64,000 nucleotides of DNA from assembly GCA_013397935.1 (NCBI GenBank), contig VZRN01006632.1:706943-770942 (forward strand), given 5' to 3'. The DNA is from Dasyornis broadbenti. Its lineage: Eukaryota > Chordata > Aves > Passeriformes > Dasyornithidae. Position numbers and translations under genes: made by a program. Under the pieces are notes generated by a model that ran no database searches, was not told the DNA's origin, and saw only the letters and a program-made list of their open reading frames with translations. Of the stretch, positions 12,839-22,272 are shown piece after piece (position 1 is the first letter of the stretch; each line of letters opens with the position of its first letter).

Positions 12839-12880
12839 GCTTGATCATTATCCCTCCCAACCCAAACCATTCCTTGACTC
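12839..12880 (+). mobile_element. Possible very short CR1 tail
   Basis: TGATCATTATCCCTCCCAAC followed by CCAAACCATTCC resembles the last 40 bases of CR1. No CR1 body is recognisable to its left, so this may be a minimal 5'-truncated insertion or chance. Confidence 0.4.
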
Positions 12881-12905
12881 TTTGTTTCTATTCCCTCACC
12901 TGGCT

Positions 12906-12928
12906 GGGGTGATGGGGTGGGTTTGGGG
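12906..12928 (+). other. G-quadruplex motif
   Basis: Four G runs with short loops: GGGG-TGAT-GGGG-T-GGG-TTT-GGGG. This satisfies the usual four-run, loops of 1-7 rule. It lies about 25 bases after the possible CR1 tail. Confidence 0.6.
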
Positions 12929-13427
12929 TGCTCAGATGTCTCTTTGGGCAACAGCTGCATCTTCCTGTCTCTCACACCTCTGCTTTTATTCCAACCTTGT
13001 ACAAGCAATACCCTCACACACTGTCTGAAGGGTTTTTTTTGCATCCAGAGAATCTCCTGGACACGTCCTGGATATGCTGGGGACTTCCAGCAGATGAGAG
13101 GTGGTGTTGCAGGAGCTTCTGAGGATCCCATCAGGGAAACCCTCAGATCCTGGCCCTTCCTTCCTTCCCTGCCTTCCCTTTGTTTGGAAACACCAGTGAG
13201 CAGCAGTGACAGGCGGTGCTGTGCGAGCACCCCGTGCTTGCGCTGGTGTTTGCCATTGATAATTCATCCCAGGATCAGCATTCACAATTAATTCAATTAA
13301 AGGGGCCTCATCATTCATTTATGAGAAAGGGAGGCTCATAAAGGGCTGTTCACAGAGAACACCTCTTTGTGTGCTAAGGACGGAGCTGTTTCTCGCTGGG
13401 TGCTGTTCTTGTGGTGTCTCCTGGCCT

Positions 13428-13464
13428 GGGGTGAGGGACGGGGCATCTTCTGGGGTGGGGAGGG
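13428..13464 (+). other. G-run cluster, probable G-quadruplex
   Basis: Six runs of three or four G occur in 37 bases, with loops of 3, 2, 8, 1 and 1. One loop of 8 slightly exceeds the strict limit, but the last three runs are tightly spaced. Confidence 0.5.
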
Positions 13465-13846
13465 CATCGCACTGGGTGCTCGTGCAATGATGTAGCAGGG
13501 GAGCCTGAACAACACTGAGCTGTGCTTTTGGCACGATTTGTGGTGTTCCTGGATCAAATCTAAACCATTTTGTGGGGGCAGTGCAGGGCAGGGATCCTTC
13601 CTGGGGGTGCACAGGTGTATCTGTCCCTGGAATCCCCAGTTCAGCCCTTCTAACTTTCATAATAGCCCCAAATTTTATTTGTTTTTCCTTTCAGCTATGT
13701 GATGAAAATGCTTTTTCTGATTTCCTCACAGGACCATATCCTGCCTCTCACAGATTTTAGCTCTCTATCCCTGCCCTCACTTGCATCCTGCCCTTCAGAC
13801 CCTCTGTCCTCTCCAGCCAAAGCTGGGGATGATCATCACAAGAGCT

Positions 13847-13872
13847 CTTTTCTCTCTTCTCTCTCTTCTTCT
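13847..13872 (+). repeat. TCTCT pyrimidine-rich simple repeat
   Basis: A short, imperfect CT-rich tract (TTTTCTCTCTTCTCTCTCTT and a few more bases). Confidence 0.6.
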
Positions 13873-14749
13873 ACATCCACATTCAGTCTGTGGCAGATCC
13901 TGTCACCAGGGAGAGACTTTTCCAGCTGAGGGTTTGGGTTCATACCACTGATCAGCTTGGATCTTTGGCTTTCCAGACTTAGTGAACATTCTGGCTCACA
14001 ATCTTCCTCTTGGAGTGAGCTGGTAGGGAGGGAACTGCGCTTTTGCACTGAGGTGAGGTTGGATTTTTTTGCATTTTGGAGACTTGCCTGACAGTGCAAG
14101 GGCGAGCCTTCACTCCTGATGCCCTTGGGAGCCGGGTAAACATTCCTGGTAAGTCAAAGTCCACCAAATGTCAACAGGATTGTGTCACATCATGGGCAAA
14201 GTTATGTGTGGAAACTATTTCTGGGTGATTTTGCCTCAAATTGCCTTTCCTCCTTTTATTGTGGCTGGTTGAGGTTCTCCAATCCCCATCACAGCTCCAT
14301 GCCATCTCCAGGATAATGAGGAATGGAGCACCTTGCTGTGCCCAGCTCAGGGTGGCAGCCGCTGGCACTCCACATTTCCTAGAAGCAACTTGACAGGGAG
14401 CTGTTCCCAGACTCTGTCCTTTTCCTTCCTTATATCTGAGTAAAAACATAATTTTGACAGGCCAGTGATGCAGAAAATAACTCGCTGCTCTCCAACTGTT
14501 GCATCCCGTGACCCCAATTAGAATGTGGTGCATGTAGAAGTGTCAGCTCCTTGCTTTCTCTCCGCTCCCCGTCTCCCTGACCAAAATTCCCATTACAGAG
14601 ATGACACCTGAGTGCCTCACAGGGCGGAAAGCGTCGCTGACCAAAGAGAGAATCAGAGTGGATGTGAAGTCCAGCTCCTCTGAGGATTTTCTGCCCTTGG
14701 TTTCAGGACAAGGAGCAGCAAAACTGTCAGGAAGGAGCAGGGTGGTGTT

Positions 14750-14809
14750 CGCTGATGGTTGGACTGGGTGATCTTAGAGGTCTTTTCCAACAGTAATGAT
14801 TTTATGATT
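14750..14809 (+). mobile_element. Short CR1 3' tail
   Basis: GATGGTTGGACTGGGTGATC, TTAGAGGTCTTTTCCAAC, then AATGATTTTATGATTG: the last about 60 bases of a CR1 of the AATGATT tail type. It opens a cluster of four same-strand CR1 pieces. Confidence 0.85.
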
Positions 14810-14928
14810 GGAGAAGATATTCCAGCCTATGGGAATGCTTCCCCTTCTCCTGTCCTTATAGGGATGAACCCACAGGAATGGTTCAATGCTTCTGCATTGA
14901 AATGCAAAGTTTCAAGGTCTAAGCCTTG

Positions 14929-15085
14929 AAGCTGTGGCTGCCCCTGGATCCCTGGAAGTGTTCCAGACCAGGCTGGGTGGGGTTTGGAGCACCCTGGGAT
15001 AGCGGAAGATGTCCCTGCCCATGGCAGGGGTGGAATGGGATGAACTTTAAGGTTCCTCCAACCCAAACCATGCAGTGACTCCATG
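14929..15085 (+). mobile_element. CR1 LINE 3'-end fragment
   Basis: AGCTGTGGCTGCCCCTGGAT, CCCTGGAAGTGTTCCAGACC, CTGCCCATGGCAGGGGTGG, TTAAGGTTCCTCCAACCC and AAACCATGCAGTGACTCCAT form a CR1 end of the CCCAAACCAT type. It is truncated on the left. Confidence 0.93.
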
Positions 15086-15735
15086 AGAAATCTCTGTGTT
15101 CCTTGTAGTCCTCCAGCTTGGTATCAGAGCTTTTCTTTTCAACAGCTGATGCCCTAAGGGCTGGGAAGGATGAGCAATAGTGTCCATGGAATGGCTGTAA
15201 GGCATCCCATGGGATATTTCAGTGGGATTCAGGACCATCCAAGACTTCCCATGTCCTTTTACCACCCTTTGGCCCTGCCTTTCATGTCCAGGACCCACTG
15301 GCAGCTCTCTCACATGCAAGTCCTGTTCTCCTGCGAGCTTGGCATGAGCTCCGAGGCCAAGAGAGCAGAAAGCAGGGCTGGTTTTGTGCCTGAGCTGGGT
15401 CTGACTTTTCCTCCCATGGCTCTGAGCATGGAGTTGCTGGGACTGGACATCAGGCATGTTTCAAATCACTGCTGCCTCGTGCTCCGTGATGCTCAACCTC
15501 TCCTCAGGTTATCTGTGTGTGATTCAAGGGGATGGCAGGAGGGCAGAGTTCCAGGCTGTGACTCATTCAGTCTTTTCCCACTGCTGCTGTAATTCAAGTG
15601 GAAATCTCAGAAGATGGTGTAAAACCTTCAGGCATGTGGAAGATGCCAGGATTTAAGTGCATATGGATGAATCCAGGGCTCATTTTGAACCTGGAAAAAC
15701 AGGGTAGGCTTGCCGTGATCTCACTGCTGTCATGG

Positions 15736-16010
15736 AGTGGCAGAACAAGGGAAAATGTCTTTAAACTGGAAAAAGAGTAGGTTTAGATTGGATATTAGGA
15801 AGAAATTCTTCATTTGGAGGGTGGGTGAGGCCTTGGCACAGATTTCCCAGAGAAACTGTGGATGCCCTATTCCTAAAAGTGCCCAAGGCCAGGTTGGACT
15901 GGGCCCTGAGCAAACTGGCATAGGGGAAGGTGTCCCTGCCCATGGCTGGGGCTGGAACTTGATGATTTTTAAAGTCTCTTCCAGGCCAAACCAGCCTGTG
16001 ATTCTGTGAT
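15736..16010 (+). mobile_element. CR1 LINE 3' fragment
   Basis: Begins in the TTTAAACTGGAAAAAGAGTA segment, then TAGATTGGATATTAGGAAGA, AATTCTTCATTTGGAGGGTG, CTGCCCATGGCTGGGGCTGG, and the tail GCCAAACCAGCCTGTGATTC with TGTGAT. Confidence 0.93.
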
Positions 16011-16016
16011 CTTAAC

Positions 16017-16070
16017 GGCTGGACTTGCTGCTCTTAAATGTCTTTTCCAACCAAAATGATTCTGTGATTT
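16017..16070 (+). mobile_element. Second CR1 tail directly after the previous copy
   Basis: GGCTGGACTTGCTGCTCTTA, AATGTCTTTTCCAACC, AAAATGATTCTGTGA. This is a separate 3' end of the AATGATT type only 6 bases after the preceding CR1, so two insertions lie end to end in the same orientation. Confidence 0.85.
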
Positions 16071-17861
16071 TTATCGTGGTTGAGCTCAGGACCAGCACAG
16101 GGCAACAGCTCAGCATGCAGAGCACAATGTCCATCAAACCTCCTGCCCTCCATGTAGGATTTCCCTCCCTGCTGGGTGCCCTGGGACCTCCTGTAAGTAC
16201 TGAGGGTGGCCTCGGCCACGATTTCCCTCCCTGTCAGGCCTTTAGGATCCATCAGCACGCTCCGCACTCTCTGGACACTGCTGTTGGATACCCCAGTGCT
16301 CCCTGTGATGTTCCCTGTGGCCTTTTCAGGCAGATGTTGGCTTGAAGGGGGAACACCCTCCTGCCGTGGGGTGATGGAGCTCCCTGCAAGGGTCAGTGCA
16401 CCCAGACCTCCCTTGATCCTGCTCCTGAAACTGAGTTTCTAATCAGGCTGGCCATCCTGACCTTCCCTGCAGCCTGGGTGCTGGCTGTCCCTCACAGGTC
16501 CTTGCTTGGAGGCAAGGGAAGAGCTCCAGAAACCCTCCAGTGCTGCAGAAGGGAAGATCCTGCTGGCTGGATACTCCGTGAAGAAAATCCAAGCTGTGAT
16601 CAGAAAGCTGTTACCATCAGTATTTTGATTTGAAATAACTGGAGGTATAACTCATGCCAAAAAAACCCCAAATGCTTTTTTTTTTTTTGGCCCTGTGGCA
16701 GTTCTTTTGTCCATTAAACAACAGCAACAACCACTGCTGCAGCTTCCAAAGCTACTGAATGAACAGAGCCCTCTCTTTCTTCTGTTCTTTCACGTGAGAA
16801 GCAGGTGATGCCGAGGTGTTTTGGAGTCTCAGCTCCGAGGAGGTCTTTAATCTGAAGGAATCATGGAATGTGTGAGTGACAGGAGTAATTGTGACACTGA
16901 TTGAGCTGTGGTGGCTCCACTCGGAAGACTTTTGTCTCTGCACTCGGGATGAGTGGCAGATAAAGATCTGCTGCATAATTCGTGCCACGAGAGAAGGAGA
17001 AATGATGTGGGAGGGAAGAACTGAGCCCTCTGAACAGATCAATCTCTTCATTCATTTTCTTCTGCACTCTGTTTTGGGATGATGAGGACTGTTCCTCTTG
17101 GAAGAATCGTGCATGCCCAGCTGAGGATGATGCTGGCATGAAGAAAATTCAGCAATTCCCCCTTTTTCTGACCATCTTCCCCCGAAATCATAACCTGAAA
17201 CAGAGGGACGAAAGCTGTTCTGGCCAAAAGTGCTGTCAACAAACCCCTGCCTTGGCTCTCTGGCTGGAGGACTTGGAAAGGGGTGAAAAATTGAAGTAAT
17301 GTTTATTTTCCAGACGATAAGCTTTAAGCTGAATGTATTATGGTGTTTCGGCTGACAGCAATCAGGGATTTTTTTTTTCTCCTAAAATAAGAGAATAGCT
17401 GCCCAATCTCCAGCTTCATTTTAACCTGAAAAATGTTGGTTGCTTGACAATGGTTTGAAAAAGGATTTCTGGATGAAAACCTAATGAATGGCTCAAAAGT
17501 TGATTAAGAAGGAGGGGAGATGCTAAGTCAAAGTTTTCTTGCTTGAAATAGTGATTTATTATCCAGCTATCTTTGCAAATGACAAAATAACTAATTAGAT
17601 ACAATTCATCATCAGAACTTAAAGCTGCCACTGGTATAAGATGGAAGGTTTTATGAACAATTCACAGTCTCAAATTCTGATTTAAATGTAGCATAGTGTG
17701 TATTGAGAGTTACTAAAATGCACTGAGGCGTCGGGAAGGGCTTAATAAGATTCTAAAATTCTGACCCCCTGTAGATTTTTTTTTTTTCTGATGAAGGATT
17801 TGAAAAGGGCGTTTTGGAATGATGTTTTATATGTTAGTAGTCTTTTCCCATAAAACATCAG
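16071..17861. other. Non-coding stretch
   Basis: No gene or mobile element recognised. There is a T run at 16677-16688, and an AT-rich portion at about 17290-17860 with TAATTAG-type motifs (for example near 17590) that looks like ordinary intronic or intergenic DNA. Confidence 0.45.
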
Positions 17862-17965
17862 CCATAATAATTATTTTTATGCAGATCCTGAGGCACAGAG
17901 AGATTAAATGACTTTCTCAAGGTCAGACAGTGAGTCAGAGGAAGAACCAGGGAATGAAGGCGAGT
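17862..17965 (-). mobile_element. Ancient MIR-like (CORE) SINE relic
   Basis: Read leftward this matches the well-known MIR antisense pattern: AATAATTATTTTTATGCAGA, CTGAGGCACAGAGAGATTAA, ATGACTTTCTCAAGGTCAGA, CAGTGAGTCAGAGGAAGAAC, then CAGGGAATGAA. MIRs are tRNA-derived SINEs inherited from early amniotes and are sparse in birds. No tRNA promoter end is recognisable, so it is a core fragment. Confidence 0.65.
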
Positions 17966-18229
17966 TTTGATTCAGGCGCTTTCTCAAGTAGCCCTCACTC
18001 GAATCTCTGGGGCTGGATGCTCTCAATCTTTCTGGGTGTGATGCCCCAGCATCTCCTATCTCAGTTAGGAGGATTTTGACCCTGCAAGTAGATAATCTCA
18101 ACCATTTTTTGATTTATCTTTGGAATCAGCATGACTGGCATGAAGCTGTTGATGAGCTCGTGTTCCTTGGTGGGTGAACTCCCAGGGGATCGCTGTGATA
18201 ATGAACGGCTTCTTCAGTGGCCTCTCAGG

Positions 18230-18550
18230 ACTTAAAGGGGACTTACAAAAAAGGGGAGAGGGACTTTTTATATGGGCAGATGGTGATAGGACAGAGGGGA
18301 AAGGTTTTATACTGGCAGAGGGCAGGTTTGGATTCGATGTCAGGAAGAAATGCTTTATTCAGAGGATGGGGAGGCCCTGGAACAGGTTTCTCGGAGAAGT
18401 TGTGGATGTCCCATCCCTGGAAGTGTCCAAGGCCAGGCTAGACGGGGCTTGGAGCACCCTGGGATTGCAGAAAGTGTCCCTGCCCATGGCAGGGGTGAAA
18501 CTGGATCCATCTCTAAGTTTCCTTCCAACCCAAACCATTCTGTGACTCTT
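18230..18550 (+). mobile_element. CR1 LINE 3' fragment
   Basis: Starts in the region ahead of the tail (AAGGGGACTTACAAAAAAGG, GAGAGGGACTTTTTATATGG, GATGGTGATAGGACAGAGGG). It continues through GATGTCAGGAAGAAATGC, CCATCCCTGGAAGTGTCCAA and CTGCCCATGGCAGGGGTGA to CTTCCAACCCAAACCATTCT and GTGACTC. Confidence 0.94.
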
Positions 18551-19256
18551 ATTTGGCTGTGCTGCCACTCGATATCCAAGGTGGAAGTTGTGCAAGGGGA
18601 TCAGGCAGATGCTTTCCTGCATGGCTTTCTACTGATAAAACACTTATCCTTAATTTCAAATGATACTCACAGCCCTTCCTGGGATCACCTGGAGACTGGA
18701 AATCCTGCAGCCCTGGAGTGCTGCGACATTGCTGCCTGTAAGAACTCGTGCAGTGCTGAATCTTGCATTGCTGCTGGCCAGGGATTTGCATTCTGGCCTT
18801 TTTGCAAATCTCTCTGTTGAGCCAAGCTCAGCTGCCCCAGCTCCCAGGGGATGCATAAACTTGTAGTAGTTGAAATGGACTAAGCCAACCGCATTCCTCT
18901 GTGGACATTGTTTGTGTCTCCAGATATCTCCTCGTGAATTATCAGCTATGGAAAAGAGTTATTGCTGTGATACTGGCCTTAGTTTAGTCTCCTGGTCGCT
19001 GCAGGTTTCCTTCCAAATCTGTTTTGTTCTACGTGGCTTGAATGCTGCTGCTCCTCCTGATGTTTCCCCCAGGCCTCTCTCCTGCAGTCTGGTGGTTCTG
19101 GCTGTCAGGAAGTTATCCCTCATGCTCAGGCTACTTCTTATCAGTCTGTCACTTTTTCAACTCATTGGGCTAATGGTTTTCCCAGCGCAAGAGCTGTCTC
19201 TCGGTGTCCTTTTGCCCTGGTGTCCCCAGGGGAGCCTCTTTCTTGCACTAAGAGAG

Positions 19257-19291
19257 GGTCAGACTTGATGACTTTACAGGTCTTTTTCTGC
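19257..19291 (+). mobile_element. Possible minimal CR1 tail
   Basis: GTCAGACTTGATGACTTTAC followed by AGGTCTTTTTCTG resembles the CR1 segment TTGGACTTGATGATCTTAGA plus GGTCTTTTCCAAC. The match is short and the terminal ATTCTGTG units are missing, so it is uncertain. Confidence 0.35.
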
Positions 19292-19387
19292 CCTCGTGCT
19301 CTGACTTCTTGGAGTCTCAAAGATTCTGGATCTGACCTGCAGTGAGCTCTGGCGGAATGTACAAAAGAGTGGATTTTATAAAACAAA

Positions 19388-19640
19388 ATAATGGAATTGT
19401 TTAGGTTGCAAAAAACCTCGAAGATCACCAAGTCCAACCATTAACCCAGCACTGCCAAGGCCACCCCTGAACAATGTCCCCAAGTGCCACATCCACACAG
19501 CTTTGAAATCGCTCCAGGGATGGGGACTCCACCACTGCCCTGGGCAACCTCTTCCAGGGCTTGGCAACCCTCTCCATGAAAAATATTTTCCTAATATCCA
19601 ACCTCAACCTTCCCTGGTGCAACTTGGGGCCATTTCCTCA
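19388..19640 (-). mobile_element. CR1 LINE 3'-end fragment
   Basis: Minus-strand copy of the TCCAACCATTAACCCAGCAC type: AGATCACCAAGTCCAACC, CACTGCCAAGGCCACCCC, AATGTCCCCAAGTGCCACAT, CTCCAGGGATGGGGACTCCA, CCTAATATCCAACCTCAACC, TTCCCTGGTGCAACTTGGGG. The open frame of 227 codons starting at 19503 begins inside it and is not a gene. Confidence 0.94.
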
Positions 19641-20921
19641 AGTAAGCAAATGAAGATATCAGAGTTCATAAATCCCACGTGTTTAGACATTCGCATAAAT
19701 GAGAATTGTGTCCATGAAGGCATGAAATGGCATTTTCTCTCCTGGGTGTACATTATTTTTGGGGGGCAAAGGCAAAGCCTAAGTTATTCCAGCACTGGAA
19801 TGTTGTTTCTCAGATTTGCAGCAGGGTTTTCCAAGGATGTGAAGAAACAGGGAAGAGAAGGCAGGAAGAAAACAAACAACACAAGAAAGATCATTTTTGA
19901 TGCTCATCCGAGGAACCAGGAAAAGGCTGAAGGCCTTTTCTCCTCATCGATGCAGTTCAGGGCTGGGACACCACTGAAATCTTCCAGACACCCCATCCAT
20001 TTAAGACTCACGAAGGCAGCTGTTCCATCTTGGCTCCAGATGTGCGCAGATGTTGCGCGGAGCTTTGCCCTGCCGTGCACCATCATTTGGCATCAGCAGC
20101 GCTCTCCTGCCTCCCCAGCCTCCTCTCCGGAGGACACCTCAGCAGCTGGACTGGAGAGGAGAACAGCAGTGCTCAGTGCTGATTAAGCACTAATGTAATT
20201 AATAGCCTCTTCCCATCCTTACATTACCAACAACATCAGCGTGTCAGGAACTATTTACAATATAACTTACACAAATGTCATTTTGCTACACCGAGCACTT
20301 CATATTTTGCAATTCTCTGCCACAGTAATAAAATCAGTCAGCCAGTCGGAAGGGAAGCACACCCAGGAGATATCATTATTAATGGCACTGGGCCAGGCTT
20401 TCCATGAGCTGTGTGGGAGGCAGAGAGGAGCTCATTCCTGCACTGAGATGCCCTCAGGTCTCTGCACGGGATCGCTTTGAATCCAGCTGAACGAGGGCTC
20501 AGTTATCCAGTCAGCGCAGGGAGAGCCTTTGGAAGGGCTTGTCAGTTATCTCCTCGTGGTTAACATCAGCCCAGTGTGTTACCCAGGGCTTTGCACAATT
20601 TGGTTTTAAAGGTCTCAAATAATCCCACTTGTCTCGAATTGATTGTTTCCCGCAGTAAAAGATCTTTCCCTGTGCTTCCTGCTTAATATCCTGAAGCCTG
20701 GGCAGGCCCCTTTTCCTCATGAGTTGGGGATTCTGCACTGGTACTCAATGAAGGTGGCTTTGATGCTCTGGTGCTTTGTTTCAAAGTCTTAAATTAGTAG
20801 CTGGATTGGATCTTGGCATCCCTAATTGGTCATTTGCAGGGAGGGCCGATCTCTGACATTGTAGTCCAGGTTCATTGTGGCCTTGCAGCACTTAAAGAGC
20901 GCTCAGAAAAAAGAGATGAAG

Positions 20922-21217
20922 TGACTTTATTCACAGGCAGATAGTGACAGGGCAAGGGGGAGCAGTTTTAAACTAGGAGGAGAGGTTGAGATCACCTGTT
21001 GGGAGGAAATTCTTCCCTGGAGGATGGGGAGGCCCTGGCACAGGGTGCCCAGAGCAGCTGTGGCTGCCCCTGGATCCCTGGAAGTGTCCAAGGCCAGGCT
21101 GGACAGGGCTTGGAGCAGCCTGGGATGATGGAAGTTATCCCTGTCATGGCAGGGGTTGGAATGAGATGATCTTTAAAGGTCTCTTCCAACCCAAACCATT
21201 CTGGGATTCTGTGATTC
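20922..21217 (+). mobile_element. CR1 LINE 3' fragment
   Basis: From GACTTTATTCACAGGCAGAT and AGTGACAGGGCAAGGGGGAG through GGAGGAAATTCTTCCCTGGA, GTGGCTGCCCCTGGATCCCT, GGAAGTGTCCAAGGCCAGGC, to CTCTTCCAACCCAAACCATT and ATTCTGTGATTC. It appears one of the least decayed CR1 copies in the window. It is the last CR1 before a 9-kb interval without them. Confidence 0.95.
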
Positions 21218-22169
21218 ACAGGGGAATGAAGACATTTAAATCCTGAAGGTGCCCAAATCTCATTGTTTGTAGGCAGAATATGCTGAAATATCGTAAAAAC
21301 TATCCAGGATGCAGCTCCCACTGACAGCAGTGCAAAAATTCCTGCTGATTTCCCTGGGAGCTGCACAGCTCCTGAATGGACTTTTCATGTGCTGTTTTCT
21401 TCTGTGATGAGAAGACTTTTCAAAGCGCCACATTTACTGGGGTTGTTCTGTTGGCATTGATCTTCCAGGAAGACCCAGCTCTGCAAAACTGGGATCAAAT
21501 CCTTTACTGCTGCTTGTCCCTCTGTTTTTTCCTCTGCAAGATCCTAAACCTCTCTATGCCGGTCTGACACATCAGGATCCAGGAATATTTGTGAAGGTGT
21601 GTGAGAGACATTAATATGGGTCTCTATGCAAGCAAAGAATGTGACAGCACTTCACAATATTTTGCTGTTGTTTCAGACCTAACAGCAGCCATGGCAAATT
21701 CACATTTGTCTGTTAAAGAGGAAAAAAAAAAAAAAAAACAAAACCACATAGGAAAAAGAAAAAAGTCCTAGCACTTGATGGATTAAATAGTGCATTGCCT
21801 GCCTAGAGCGTTGGAGGTCTGGGTGGGATAAAAATGCACGTGGCCCACCTGACACAAAGCAAATAATGAAATCAGTGGAATTACATGAAAGGTAGAGATG
21901 AATTTGCCCCCTCAATCCCCACTTTTCACTGTCACATCCTGATTCCAAGGCAAAACGTCACAAACCATGCACAGAATAGGGAAATGTGGAGCCTGTGTCA
22001 ACTAACACAGGTGCCCGAGCTCCTGCAAGCTCTTGAGCTCTCGCAGGAGAACCGATGAGCAGAAGTGGCTGCAGCGAGAAATCTCAAAGGGCTCACATCA
22101 AGCAGAAGTGTCAGTCAAGGAGCCCGACAATGCCGGGAAATCAGCGCTGAATTCTCCAGGAAGAGCGTG

Positions 22170-22272
22170 CGGGGAAAATGATGCCATTTGTTTGCAATTC
22201 TAATACAATGAATCAACAGATCACTTGCAAAATGCTCCTAATGAAAATGTGCATCACGGATGCGCACAACTG
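22170..22272. other. Candidate conserved non-coding element
   Basis: An AT-rich segment with densely packed short motifs (TTTGTTTGCAATTCTAATAC, AATGAATCAACAGATCAC, CTCCTAATGAAAATG). It ends in an imperfect hairpin, GTGCATC-ACG-GATGCGCAC, near 22249-22268. No coding frame. Conservation is inferred from base texture only. Confidence 0.25.

Noticed and set aside
19503..20186. 227-codon plus-strand open frame
   Set aside because: Its first part is the antisense of a CR1 fragment, and the remainder shows no family resemblance.
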